Assembly (NCBI GenBank): GCA_963816155.1
Contig: CAWFJE010000001.1
Coordinates: forward strand, 169,170 to 233,169
Direction of reading: 5' to 3'
DNA: 64,000 nucleotides
Source: JAXGXJ01 sp963816155
Lineage (GTDB): Bacteria; Actinomycetota; Thermoleophilia; RBG-16-64-13
The first letter of the stretch is position 1, and each line of letters starts with the position of its first letter. The position numbers and the translations under genes are program-made. Positions 16,744 to 25,861 of this stretch are shown here, in pieces. The notes beneath the pieces were generated by a model. That model had not been told where the DNA came from. It saw only the letters and a list, made by a program, of their open reading frames with translations, and did no database searches.

Positions 16744-18630
16744 TCATAGGTCTATGGCCGCGTTGAATCCATCGGTAACAGCGCGGTGCAGATTCCCGCC
16801 GCGCCGTCTACAGTCGCCGATCACGCGCACGTCTTCAGCCAGACCGTCGAAGAGTTGAACAGTCTCCTGCCGAGGAGCGGCGCCGAGGGCCAGCACCACC
16901 CAGCGGCATGGAATCTCGGCCCGCCTACCATCGCCATAGCTGACGACTACACCGGTTGGAGTTATGGATTCGAGCCTGGTTTCTGCTCTGACTGCCACTG
17001 AGGCGCTGTGCAGCATACCCAGTAGAGCCGTCCTGCTGATCGGATGAACATCGAGAGCGATCCTCTCTTGCGGCAACATGTCGATTAGGGTGACCAGCCT
17101 TCCGCTCTGCGCGAGATCCAGTGCTGCTTCACAGCCCACCATCCCGGCTCCTACGATCACCACTTCATCGCCGATCTCCACGTCGTCCATGTGCGCATCG
17201 CCCGCCCACATGACGTTCTCTCGGTCGATGCCGGGCAGGTCAGGTACGGTGAGAGCACTGCCGACCGCGAGAATCAGGACATCGGGCCGCTCTGCCGTGA
17301 TGGCCTCTGCCGTCGCCTCAGTCGAGAGCCGGACATCGAGGCCGGGCGCATCGACCGCCGCACGCTGCGCCCAATCGAGGTAGGTCTTCATGTCAGGCTT
17401 GAACGGCGGAGCGGCGGCCTTGGTGAGAGCTCCACCCAACCGGCTCTCCTTCTCGAACAGGATGACTTCGTGGCCACGGCTTGCTGCCGTTCTGGCGGCC
17501 TCCATCCCTGCAGGTCCCCCTCCCACCACAACGACCCTCTTTCTTTCCGCGGGTGCCTCTGGGTTCAGGAATTCCACCTCCCTACCCGCGACTGGATTCA
17601 CCGTGCAGCGAGTAGGACGCGTGTACTCGCGAGTCTCCGAAACGCACCTGTTGCAGCGGACACAGGGCCTGATATCGCCAGCCCGGCCGCCTTCTGCCTT
17701 CCGCACACAATCAGGATCGGCAATAATCGAGCGGATCATGGCGACGATGTCCGCTTGGTTCTGAGAGACGATCTCCTCGGCCATGTCCATGGTGATTGAA
17801 CCGACTGCGGTCACCGGGATACTGAGCTCCTGCTTGAAGCGAGCCGAGAACTGAACGTTGATCCCTCGAGGTACGTAGATCGGCTGGATCATCCTGGGTC
17901 CGGCCTCGGCCACGTAGAGATTGCCCGCCGACACGTGGAGCAGGTCGATCCTGTCCTCGATCATCTTGGCGAACTCGATGGTCTCCTCTACGGTTGGCGC
18001 CCCCGCCACGAATTCGTCGGCGCTGATGCGGTACTCCAGCGCCACCTCGTCGCCTATGGCGGCACGTACTGCATCGAGGACCTCGACGGCAAACTGCGCC
18101 CTTCTCTGTAGGTTGCCCCCGTAGCGGTCGGAGCGCATGTTTGTTACCGGGGAGAAGAAGCTGCCCAGCAAATGACCATGCCCCCCGTGGATCATGATCA
18201 TGTCCATTCCCGCGTGCTTGCAGCGGCGGGCAGCGTCGGCGAATCGGTCGATGACCGCCCCTATCTCTTCAGTGGTCATCTCGGTGGGCCCGCGAAGTCC
18301 TTCGTAGTTCAACTCGATGGAGGCGAGGGCCCCGTAGCGTTGCATAGTCTCGGCGAGAACTGATAGTCCGTTGATCGACCTATTGTCGGCAAGGCACAAC
18401 ACGTTCGCCCGTCCATGCGCGCGAGCGTCCTCGTAGTCGATCGACGTTTCACCGACGGTTACGATGCCGGCTCCGCCTTTAGCTATTCGCCGATACCACT
18501 CGATGAGCTCTCGCGTAACGAAGCAATCCTCGGACGCCAAAAAAGGTATTGCCGGAGAACACTCCACTCGGTTCTTCGTGGTGAGCCTGCCGATCCTCAG
18601 GGGTTTGAACACATGCGCGTGGCTTGTCAT
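16744..18630 (-). CDS. NADH:flavin oxidoreductase, Old Yellow Enzyme/2,4-dienoyl-CoA reductase type (copy B)
   Basis: 628 residues with the same three-part layout as copy A: FMN barrel, a Cys segment (RPCVRCNRCVSETR, then RCTVNP; C-x2-C-x2-C-x12-C) and FAD/NAD domains (RVVVVGGGPAGMEAARTAA, EVVIVGAGMVGCEAALDL). Unlike copy A, the barrel keeps HGGHGHLL with both histidines. It begins 2 bases after the NmrA-like gene ends. Members reduce enones or dienoyl-CoA compounds with NAD(P)H; the pair of differing active sites suggests two successive, non-identical reductions (inference). Confidence 0.9.
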   Translation of the reverse strand: MTSHAHVFKPLRIGRLTTKNRVECSPAIPFLASEDCFVTRELIEWYRRIAKGGAGIVTVGETSIDYEDARAHGRANVLCLADNRSINGLSVLAETMQRYGALASIELNYEGLRGPTEMTTEEIGAVIDRFADAARRCKHAGMDMIMIHGGHGHLLGSFFSPVTNMRSDRYGGNLQRRAQFAVEVLDAVRAAIGDEVALEYRISADEFVAGAPTVEETIEFAKMIEDRIDLLHVSAGNLYVAEAGPRMIQPIYVPRGINVQFSARFKQELSIPVTAVGSITMDMAEEIVSQNQADIVAMIRSIIADPDCVRKAEGGRAGDIRPCVRCNRCVSETREYTRPTRCTVNPVAGREVEFLNPEAPAERKRVVVVGGGPAGMEAARTAASRGHEVILFEKESRLGGALTKAAAPPFKPDMKTYLDWAQRAAVDAPGLDVRLSTEATAEAITAERPDVLILAVGSALTVPDLPGIDRENVMWAGDAHMDDVEIGDEVVIVGAGMVGCEAALDLAQSGRLVTLIDMLPQERIALDVHPISRTALLGMLHSASVAVRAETRLESITPTGVVVSYGDGRRAEIPCRWVVLALGAAPRQETVQLFDGLAEDVRVIGDCRRRGGNLHRAVTDGFNAAIDL

Positions 18631-18632
18631 GG

Positions 18633-19608
18633 TTACTGCCTGAGCAAATGGGCATAGCTCTCGGGATGGTTCTGCAGATACTCCGCCACATTCTGTGCCG
18701 GGTGCCCGGTCAAACGGAGTACGGAGTCGCTGACAGTGCCGGCCTCACCCGTTGCGATCTGGAGATAGTGAGAGAGCCACCCCTCCAGTTCAGGTTCGGT
18801 TATCCCGTTTCCCGTTTGCGACCGGCGGGCCAGCTCGTGGTCGATCATCCGGCTCATGTTTCGGCCGACTCTCGCCTCATGTGGCGTCTGCTCGAGGTAT
18901 GAGATCTCTCTGCCGAGGGCCGCGGAAAGTCGCTCCGCCGTCTCTGCCATCGTCAAGGCTTCGGATCCGGTGACATCATAGATCTGGCCCTCGTGGCCCT
19001 TTCCCGTCATGACACCGACGACGGCGTCGGCTATGTCGTCGCGCGCGATCCACGAGACCCTTCCCTGACCGGCAGGTGCGCGCATGACGTCGTCGCTCAT
19101 CACGTGTTGGGGGACGTTGTCCATGTAGAGCCCCTGGCGCATGAAAGTGAAGGCAATGCCAGTAGAGCGAATGAATTCCTCAGTGCGAAAATGCTCGCGG
19201 GCGCAATAGAAAGTGGCATCGGGCTCGGCATTGACAAACGATAGGTAGATGACATGCCGAACACCGACCGCCGCAGCCGCCGAAACCGCGCAGATGTGCT
19301 GGTGCAGCCGATCGTAGTAGGGAACCGCCGCGCCGTGGTCCTGGTGTCGTCTTGATGAACCCCATCATTTCCTGAGCTGAGACGAGAAACAGGGTCTCGA
19401 CACCAGAAAGCGCTCTCCCCATGGCTGCTGGGTCTCCATAGGAGCTGACCTGCGAAACCTCCGCGCCCGGAAGATCCGGCGCCCTTGTCGGATCACGGAC
19501 GATGAGCCGTTGTGGAAGACCGAGGGCGGCGAGGCGAGCTGCCACTCTGCCTCCGATTTGGCCGGTGGCCCCTGTAACTGCAAGCATGTCTTTGCGTCCT
19601 TTCCTCAT
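18633..19608 (-). CDS. NAD(P)-binding NmrA/SDR-a family protein, interrupted by a single-base frameshift
   Basis: The first part (from the ATG at 19608) has MLAVTGATGQIGGRVAARLA, a Gly-rich dinucleotide motif, and ends in frame near FLVSAQE. The rest continues in another frame: YYDRLHQHICAVSAAAAVGVRHVIYLSFV in parts, then FMRQGLYMDNVPQ and IARDDIADAVVGV, all typical of NmrA/atypical SDRs. The shift lies around 19337-19350, where one base too many is present. As written, the gene gives a 142-residue product plus an unlinked C-terminal half. Either a sequence error or recent inactivation. Its place between the dehydratase-like pair and OYE copy B makes it part of the catabolic operon. Confidence 0.75.
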
Positions 19609-19609
19609 T

Positions 19610-21019
19610 TCATTTTCGGACGGGGTCGTCGGCCGTCTCCATCATCCCCCCGAACGTCTCCAGCCTTCCTACGAGCTCCCGCTCGTTGTAGCAGCGAGGG
19701 TCGAAGTTGTCCCACTCGAAAGCCAGTACGGGGATGCCCAGTTCCCCGGTGATCGCTTCCCGCAGGGCCAGAGTGTCTGCGGCCATGTACCTGCAGCCGA
19801 CATGGTAGTGATCGATAACCCCGTTGATGGCGAGACGCCGGCAGGCATCCAGCACGATGAGACGCCGCCCACCCAGGCACTGGCCGGGCGTCCCGTGGGG
19901 ATGCTGGCAGATCACATCGTATGGATCACTGGAATCGATGATGCCCGCGCCCGATCTGTCCTGTCCGGAGGAGAAGTTGAAATCGGAAGCCACGATGTTC
20001 AGACCGAGTCCATTGGCCAGGTGCTCGAACCGGGGGTCGGAATGATGTTGGGGACACAGAACCAGAACCCGGGGTGCCCCCTTCGGAGTCGCCCCGACAC
20101 CCTGGCGAACACGGTCCTGCAATTCACAGAGGAGGGTGTTGAGAACGTCCACGGCAGCGGGAATATCGCTCTCCTTGTAGACCGCACGCCCAAATGCTGC
20201 CAGCACGTTCAAGTGGGTCGAGCCGAGAGGCGAAGGATCGCTGAAGCGAATGATTTCGAGCACCCTATCCATGGCCTGCGCCAGAGGCTTTCTTGCCTCA
20301 ATGGCCCTCCATACCATGTCGTCGGTTACCTCGAAGCCAAGCTCTCTCTGAACGATTTCGCTGAACCTTCGCATGCCTTTGGCGGCCAGAACAGTCGCCC
20401 GGCCGGCATCGGGATATTCAGCCATGTGACGGTCCTGGACATGATCGACACAGTATGCGGGTATGCCGAAAACCTCCTCCATGATCTCGTTCGATTTCGG
20501 GCTCGTATCGCAGAGGTAGCCGGTGGTCACGGTCAAGTCGGGGCGAGGGTGGAAGCCCAGGCTGATCAGTCCTACTCTGGCCTTCACCATTCCGCAGTGC
20601 CGCACGACGCCGCCTCTGAGCCACAGCCTCTCCGCCTCCTCGAGCACCGGCACGAACTTGCCGAAGATCCCTCCCAGTACAGCCATGAACGTGAAGTTGG
20701 GGTAGGTCAACCTCACGTCCTCAGAGTTCGTGTTGATGGCCGTACCGAGAACCTCGAAGCCCGGCGCCATGCACGAATGTATGACCTTCCGCGCACCTTC
20801 GTCTCTCAGCAGCACGATGTCAGCCATGTCTTTCAGAAGGCCCCCCATCATCCTCCTGACGCCAGACGCATCCATGTCGTAGTAGAGGTGGAGACGGTCT
20901 TTGGCTGTCTGGACATCGGTCTCGGTAATGCCCAGCCTCGCGAAGACCGTCTGCATGCGAGGAAGTTGAACCTGCCTCTCGCCCTGGTCGAACCCGCAGA
21001 GTTCCAGAAGCTCAAGCAT
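19610..21019 (-). CDS. 2-hydroxyacyl-CoA dehydratase/benzoyl-CoA reductase family subunit (HgdB/BcrB-like)
   Basis: About 469 residues. The family C-terminus is recognisable: VGCRYMAADTLALREAITG, then LGIPVLAFEWDNFDPRCY and RLETFGGMME. Cys residues that can hold a [4Fe-4S] cluster lie in HSCMAPGF, the VGC segment and GYLCDTSP. Family enzymes pair two such subunits and eliminate water from 2-hydroxyacyl-CoA or reduce aromatic acyl-CoA, after one-electron activation by an ATPase (HgdC or BcrAD type). No activator gene is in the window. The start at 21019 overlaps the end of the partner gene by 8 bases (ATGCTTGA). Confidence 0.85.
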   Translation of the reverse strand: MLELLELCGFDQGERQVQLPRMQTVFARLGITETDVQTAKDRLHLYYDMDASGVRRMMGGLLKDMADIVLLRDEGARKVIHSCMAPGFEVLGTAINTNSEDVRLTYPNFTFMAVLGGIFGKFVPVLEEAERLWLRGGVVRHCGMVKARVGLISLGFHPRPDLTVTTGYLCDTSPKSNEIMEEVFGIPAYCVDHVQDRHMAEYPDAGRATVLAAKGMRRFSEIVQRELGFEVTDDMVWRAIEARKPLAQAMDRVLEIIRFSDPSPLGSTHLNVLAAFGRAVYKESDIPAAVDVLNTLLCELQDRVRQGVGATPKGAPRVLVLCPQHHSDPRFEHLANGLGLNIVASDFNFSSGQDRSGAGIIDSSDPYDVICQHPHGTPGQCLGGRRLIVLDACRRLAINGVIDHYHVGCRYMAADTLALREAITGELGIPVLAFEWDNFDPRCYNERELVGRLETFGGMMETADDPVRK

Positions 21020-22166
21020 CGGTCGGCCCACCTTCCATCATCTCGACGAAGGCCTCCAGTCTCGTCCTCACCGATCCCCCCGCTAGATTGTGGTAGTCGG
21101 ACTCGACGGCGAGCATCGGGATGCCCCGTTCACGGAGCACCTTCTCGAAGAGGTAAGACTCTTGGTCGTACAACTCGCAACAAAGGAGCTGGTACCACAG
21201 AACACCTTGGACATGAAACTCCTGGATGAGATCGAGAACGAAAGCGATTCGCCTCCGCGTTGCCCCCCTCGCAAAAGCAGCCGGTTTCTTATCGCGCAAG
21301 TAGCTTCTCGCGAGGCGATCGAGTGGATCCCCAGTGCCGTCCACCGTGTGCCAGTAGTCGCGGATGCCCTCGAACATCTCCTCAACCACGATCTCCGCGC
21401 CTGCCTCCGTGGCCACCTTGATGATGTCGTAGTCGCCAAAGGCGAGAGCGGGCCCGGCCAACATCACCCGGGGCCGTTCGCTCGATACCGACATGGATTC
21501 GGTGATGTCCCCGAAGATAGCTTCGAGCGCATCGCAGGTCGTCACCGGGTCGGCATACATCGACACGTGGTTCAGGCGGACAAAGTCCAGCGTGCTGATC
21601 CCGGGCCGTGGGTCGCGACGCACCAAACTCAGCCTCTTCAGAAGCCCTCGAAGCCGGTTGTAGACATCTATGGCCTCGGTCAGTTTGTCATCAGTGATGA
21701 CATTGCCTGTGAGACTCTCAAGTGTCTTCTTCAGCTCTGACAGTCTGTCTCTGTAGTACTCGATCTCGTAGTCGTCTTGGCAGTCGTATGGGACCCCCAG
21801 CTTGAAGATGTCCAACATCTCGTACTGCTCCCATACATCCCCGACCTGCTTGAGATGCTGGCAGGTGGATGGAACCACCGCCAGATCCAATGCGGTGTAG
21901 AAGGGGTTGGCCTTGAGCAGAGACTCCCCGATCTGAGCCCGGGCGAAGGGACAGATGACGTTGGGCACGAGCGCGAGTGCTTCCTCCGCCGACCGGGCGT
22001 CACCGCCGTGACTGAGGCAGAGAGGGATCGCTCCCGATGCGTAGATGAGCTCGTCCGGCACGTAGCCGCCTGCAAGATACCCTACGACCTTGGTGCCGTT
22101 GGCACGAGCTTCTGCCAGGCTGCGAAGTCTTGCCTCTACCAGCGAGCCGACCTGAGGAATGATCAC
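21012..22166 (-). CDS. 2-hydroxyacyl-CoA dehydratase/benzoyl-CoA reductase family subunit (HgdC-partner/BcrC-like)
   Basis: About 384 residues, shorter than its partner. It opens with the family segment KVVGYLAGGYVPDELIYASGAIP (in parts) and has VICPFARAQIG, PSTCQHL, then LLCCELYDQESY, LRERGIPMLAVESDYHN and RTRLEAFVEMMEG: the Cys positions and R-x-R-EAF ending of the family. Together with the next gene it forms the two-subunit enzyme core. I prefer the GTG at 22164-22166, which follows GGAGG at 5 bases, over the GTG 4 codons upstream. Whether it dehydrates, reduces a ring or has a new reaction is open. Confidence 0.85.
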   Translation of the reverse strand: MIIPQVGSLVEARLRSLAEARANGTKVVGYLAGGYVPDELIYASGAIPLCLSHGGDARSAEEALALVPNVICPFARAQIGESLLKANPFYTALDLAVVPSTCQHLKQVGDVWEQYEMLDIFKLGVPYDCQDDYEIEYYRDRLSELKKTLESLTGNVITDDKLTEAIDVYNRLRGLLKRLSLVRRDPRPGISTLDFVRLNHVSMYADPVTTCDALEAIFGDITESMSVSSERPRVMLAGPALAFGDYDIIKVATEAGAEIVVEEMFEGIRDYWHTVDGTGDPLDRLARSYLRDKKPAAFARGATRRRIAFVLDLIQEFHVQGVLWYQLLCCELYDQESYLFEKVLRERGIPMLAVESDYHNLAGGSVRTRLEAFVEMMEGGPTDA

Positions 22167-22183
22167 GTCTACCTCCACATGCC

Positions 22184-22966
22184 CTAGCCTGCAGTAAGGC
22201 CGCCGTCAACGGCCAGGCATTGGCCGGTGATGAAGGAGGCAGCGTCGGAACAGAGCCATATGAGTGTCTGCGCCATATCGTCCGTCCGTCCAAGACGGGG
22301 AAGAGGGACGACCTTCTCCATGTCGGCCCTCCTTTCCGGGTGGGCTTCGGTGAGGTAGTCGACGAGCAGGGTCCCCTCTGTAGGCCCAGGCATGATGGTG
22401 TTCACGCGGACGTTGTATGGGGCGGCCTCGAGCGCGGCCGTCTTGGTGATCCCGTTCAGCCCAGCTTTGCTGGCCATGTAGGCACACGACCCCGGCTTGG
22501 CCTTCAGAGGATGCACCGAGGACGTGTTGACGATCACGCCGGATCCTTGCTCGATCATGTGCCTCAGCTCATGCTTCAGGCACAGAAAGACACCCGTGAG
22601 GTTGACTCCGAGAGTGAGATCCCAGATATCTTTCGGCAGGTCGACTATGCGCAGAAAAGGGATTCGTCTTCCGTCCGGCCCGACACCCGCGTTGTTGAAA
22701 GCGAAGTCCAGGCCACCGTAGCGACTCAGACAAGCCTCGACCATCGCCTCGACTTCGGATTCATTGGACACATCGCACCTGAAGAAGGACGCCTCCCCGC
22801 CGGCATCCTCGATGAGCCGCACCGTTTCCTTGCCACCCTCGACGTTAGTACCGGTTGTCACCAACACCTTCGCACCCTCGCGGGCGAAGGACAGAGCGCC
22901 GGCCCGTCCGATGCCGGAAGCCGCTCCTGTGACCAGAGCCGCTCTGTTCTCGAACACTTTGGTCAA
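22184..22966 (-). CDS. Short-chain dehydrogenase/reductase (classical SDR, copy A)
   Basis: About 260 residues. TGAASGIGRAGALSFA is the cofactor motif, FNNAGVG the structural NNAG motif, SSVHPLKAKPGSCAYMASK the catalytic Ser-Tyr-Lys region, and TGQCLAVDGGLTAG the closing segment. A TTG at 22966 has GGAG 6 bases upstream and gives a normal SDR start (LTKVFENRAALVTG); ATG at 23002 is an alternative. It should interconvert a hydroxyl and a ketone with NAD(P)(H). It lies 18 bases before the dehydratase-like pair, so it is probably translated from the same message. Confidence 0.9.
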   Translation of the reverse strand: MTKVFENRAALVTGAASGIGRAGALSFAREGAKVLVTTGTNVEGGKETVRLIEDAGGEASFFRCDVSNESEVEAMVEACLSRYGGLDFAFNNAGVGPDGRRIPFLRIVDLPKDIWDLTLGVNLTGVFLCLKHELRHMIEQGSGVIVNTSSVHPLKAKPGSCAYMASKAGLNGITKTAALEAAPYNVRVNTIMPGPTEGTLLVDYLTEAHPERRADMEKVVPLPRLGRTDDMAQTLIWLCSDAASFITGQCLAVDGGLTAG

Positions 22967-23049
22967 CGGGGTCTCCTTCTCTCGCGCTCCCAACCGGGCC
23001 ATACGGGGACCAGATGGTCCTGATATCGATGAGCGGTCACCCGCATCGA

Positions 23050-23898
23050 CTAGTTCATGACGAGGCCGCCACACACGTTGAGCGACTGGCCGGTCATGTA
23101 GTCGGAATCGGTCGAAGCCAGGAAGAGAGCGACATCTGCTATGTCCTCCGGCGCTCCCATGCGACCGAGGGGCACGACCTTGCTGCCTCTCTCGTACTCC
23201 AGCCTTCTGTACTCTTCCGAGGTCGTCCCGGCCTTGTCGGCTTCAGCCTCGATCCAATGGTCGCGCAGGTTGGTGACTATCATTCCCGGGCATATGGCGT
23301 TGACGTTGATCCTGTGGGACGCGGTCTCCTTGGCTAGGCTCTGCACGAGGCCGATAACACCCCATTTGGATGCGGCGTAGGCGGCGTTGCCTCTAACCCC
23401 TTCTCTTCCGGCGAGGGACGCTATGAACACCATCTTGCCCCCATCTCCCTGCCGTACCATCTGTGCCGCCACCTGCTTCGCGATGAGAAAGGAGCCGAGG
23501 AGGTTCACATCGAACATCCTTCTCCACTCTTCCTCGTCACCGTCGATCACGTCGATGTTCGGTGTGCCGCGCATGCCCGCGCAATGGACCAGGATGTCGA
23601 TTCTGCCGAGCGTCTCGGAAACGGCAGCCACCGCATTGGCAATCTGTTCCTTGCTGGCGACATCGGCTTCAAGGGCCATCCCTCTCCGGCCTTTGGCCTC
23701 GATCTCCTCAACCACCTCGTCCAACCCGCGCCAATCCTCGTCCCCGGCGAAGAGGCTTCTCGGCGCCCGCACCGCGTCGAGAACGGCGACGTCGGCTCCT
23801 TTGCGTGCCAGCCGCAGCGCGACAGCGTGACCCATCCCTCGCTTGCCTGCGGCGCCTGTCACCAGAGCAACCTTGCCATCGAGGCACTCTCGACTCAT
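23050..23898 (-). CDS. Short-chain dehydrogenase/reductase (classical SDR, copy B)
   Basis: 282 residues. TGAAGKRGMGHAVALRLA is the cofactor motif (a slightly extended Gly loop), HCAGMRG replaces NNAG, and the catalytic Ser-x-Tyr-Lys region reads FIASLAGREGVRGNAAYAASKWG. The ending MTGQSLNVCGGLVMN is standard. It carries an insertion near residue 45-60 (FAGDEDWRGLDEV) relative to copy A. Its ATG overlaps the stop of the isochorismatase-like gene (TGATG), so the two are coupled. Probably a second alcohol/ketone step of the same pathway. Confidence 0.9.
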   Translation of the reverse strand: MSRECLDGKVALVTGAAGKRGMGHAVALRLARKGADVAVLDAVRAPRSLFAGDEDWRGLDEVVEEIEAKGRRGMALEADVASKEQIANAVAAVSETLGRIDILVHCAGMRGTPNIDVIDGDEEEWRRMFDVNLLGSFLIAKQVAAQMVRQGDGGKMVFIASLAGREGVRGNAAYAASKWGVIGLVQSLAKETASHRINVNAICPGMIVTNLRDHWIEAEADKAGTTSEEYRRLEYERGSKVVPLGRMGAPEDIADVALFLASTDSDYMTGQSLNVCGGLVMN

Positions 23899-24542
23899 CA
23901 GTGCTTCCTTCCGCCTATCGCGGCCATATAACTCTCGGCATCAATCACAAACCCGAAGAATGAAAGAGTGTTCCGTATGCTCCATTCATGTATTTCCTGA
24001 GTCGTGCTGGTGCAACAGTCTTCCAACGTGTAGACCGTGTATCCCATATTGAAAGCGTCGCGGGCGGTCGATTCCACTGCTACATGCGTGGCTATTCCGC
24101 TCAGCACTATGTTCGTGATGCCCCTGTTCCGCAGCATAAGATCGAGTGCTGTATAGCAGAAGCCGCTTGACGAGAAGTTGTCGATGACGATATCGCTGTC
24201 GACCGGCGCGAGTTCGTCGATCACCTCGACTCCCGGAGTCCCCATCAACATCGATCCACGTCGGATAAGCATTTCCGCCAACGGCACGGTCCTGGCCGCC
24301 AACTCCGGATAACCCGGTCTATGCACGCCATTTACGTACACAACCAACATTCCGCTCTTCCGGCTTGCATTCAGCACCGCTTGTGTCCGTTCGATGGTGC
24401 CCATCGCCTGCAGGCGCTGCGGCATATCCTCGGAGTTTCTCCCACCCGGTGCTGCGATTTCCTTCTGCCAATGAATCAAGATAAGAGCCGTCTTCGAAGG
24501 ATCGAACACGAGTCCACCACCAGCGTCAGTTCCCACGTTCAT
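23898..24542 (-). CDS. Isochorismatase-family cysteine hydrolase
   Basis: 214 residues from an ATG with GGAACGGGGG directly upstream. The family order is visible: TALILIHWQKE (the usual acidic residue of DxQ is His here), a Lys/Asp-containing middle, and NIVLSGIATHVAVESTARDAF, where the usual nucleophilic Cys (GxxTxxCV) is replaced by His or Val. With both the Asp and the Cys positions altered, the classical hydrolase triad looks incomplete, so activity as an amidase or isochorismatase is doubtful. It follows the TRAP transporter genes in one operon. Confidence 0.8.
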   Translation of the reverse strand: MNVGTDAGGGLVFDPSKTALILIHWQKEIAAPGGRNSEDMPQRLQAMGTIERTQAVLNASRKSGMLVVYVNGVHRPGYPELAARTVPLAEMLIRRGSMLMGTPGVEVIDELAPVDSDIVIDNFSSSGFCYTALDLMLRNRGITNIVLSGIATHVAVESTARDAFNMGYTVYTLEDCCTSTTQEIHEWSIRNTLSFFGFVIDAESYMAAIGGRKH

Positions 24543-24559
24543 CCCCCGTTCCTTGTCTA

Positions 24560-25861
24560 TCAGCCAAACAGGTTTGGTAGCCACAACGCCAACTGTGGGA
24601 ATGCCAGCAACAAAGCCGTGAATATGATGGAGATGAACCAGAACGGCAGCACTCCCCTGAAGATAGTACTCATAGGAATGTCCGGCGCGATACCCTTGAC
24701 CACGAACATGGTTATGCCCACCGGAGGGCTGATCATGCCCATTATCACGACCAGAACGATGATGATGCCGAACCATATGGGATCAAAGCCAAGCGATACA
24801 ACTAGCGGCAGGAATATGGGCAGGGTTAGCAGAATCATTGCCATCTCTTCAAGGAAAGTTCCCAACAGCAAGTACATGACCAAAATGATGATCATGACCA
24901 CCATTGGTGGCAGACCGAGACCGCCAACCCACTCTGCGACTTCCATGGGAATCGTCGTCACAGCAAGGAACGACGTGAAAACCAGTGCGCCCATCAAGAT
25001 GGTGAATATCATTCCGCCCGTACGCACCGTATCCATGGCGGCACTCACGAAGGCTTTCAGGTTCAATCGTCTTCGCGCCAAGGACAGTATTAGTGCTCCG
25101 AAAGCTCCTGCGGCTCCCGCTTCGGTTGGCGTGAACCAACCAACGAGTAGGCCCACGATGACCACGAAGATGAGAATCAGCATCTCAAGGCTGTCCAGGG
25201 TGCTGAGCACCTTCTCTTTGAAGGTGGTTTTCGGTCCCAGAGGAGCCAGACTTGGCTTCAACTTCACTCGCACGTAGATCATGATCAGGAACATGACACT
25301 CAGCACGATACCGGGAAGGATTCCGGCCACAAAAAGTTCCCCAATATCTTGCTGCGCCAAGATGCCGTAGATCATCAGAATGCCGCTGGGAGGAATGATG
25401 ATGCCCAGAGTGCCGCCGGCGGCGATGCTACCTACGGCCAAACCTGTGTCGTAGTTGTATCGTCTCATTTCGGGCAAAGCCACAGTGCCTATCGTTGCTG
25501 TGGTGGCGATGCTCGAAGCGCTGGCGGCTCCAAAGACGGCGCATGTGCCGATGGTGGCTAGGGATAGCCCACCGGGAATTCTGCCCAACCACGCGTGTGC
25601 CATACGAAAGAGGCTTCGCCCCAAGCCGGTACTGTTGCACAGTGCCGCCATGAAGATGAAGAGAGGGATAACAGCGTAATCGTAGCTGGAGATCAGCGTG
25701 AAGGGGATATTGACGATGATGTGCAGAGCGCCGCTGAAGGTGGCGAGGTGCGCAAACCCCACGAATCCGACCAATAGCATTGCAAAACCTATGGGCATAC
25801 CCAGCACCAACAGCCCGAGCAGTGAGCCCAACCCGACCACACCCGTGATAACGGGGGTCAT
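24560..25861 (-). CDS. dctM: TRAP transporter large permease (DctM type)
   Basis: About 433 residues, almost entirely hydrophobic with 12 or so predicted membrane spans. Family blocks are clear: LGMPIGFAMLLVG, VIPLFIFMA, GAASASSIATTATIG, GGTLGIIIPPSGILMIYG, GWFTPTEAGAAGAFGAL and MISPPVGITMFVVKGI. It forms the channel of a sodium-driven C4-dicarboxylate-type importer with DctQ and DctP. Its ATG overlaps the DctQ stop (ATGA). Substrates of TRAP systems include many carboxylates; here it most likely imports the pathway substrate. Confidence 0.95.
   Translation of the reverse strand: MTPVITGVVGLGSLLGLLVLGMPIGFAMLLVGFVGFAHLATFSGALHIIVNIPFTLISSYDYAVIPLFIFMAALCNSTGLGRSLFRMAHAWLGRIPGGLSLATIGTCAVFGAASASSIATTATIGTVALPEMRRYNYDTGLAVGSIAAGGTLGIIIPPSGILMIYGILAQQDIGELFVAGILPGIVLSVMFLIMIYVRVKLKPSLAPLGPKTTFKEKVLSTLDSLEMLILIFVVIVGLLVGWFTPTEAGAAGAFGALILSLARRRLNLKAFVSAAMDTVRTGGMIFTILMGALVFTSFLAVTTIPMEVAEWVGGLGLPPMVVMIIILVMYLLLGTFLEEMAMILLTLPIFLPLVVSLGFDPIWFGIIIVLVVIMGMISPPVGITMFVVKGIAPDIPMSTIFRGVLPFWFISIIFTALLLAFPQLALWLPNLFG

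Noticed and set aside
19502..21229. 575-codon plus-strand frame
   Set aside because: Antisense to the HgdB/BcrC-like genes; its translation has no recognisable fold and no ribosome site.
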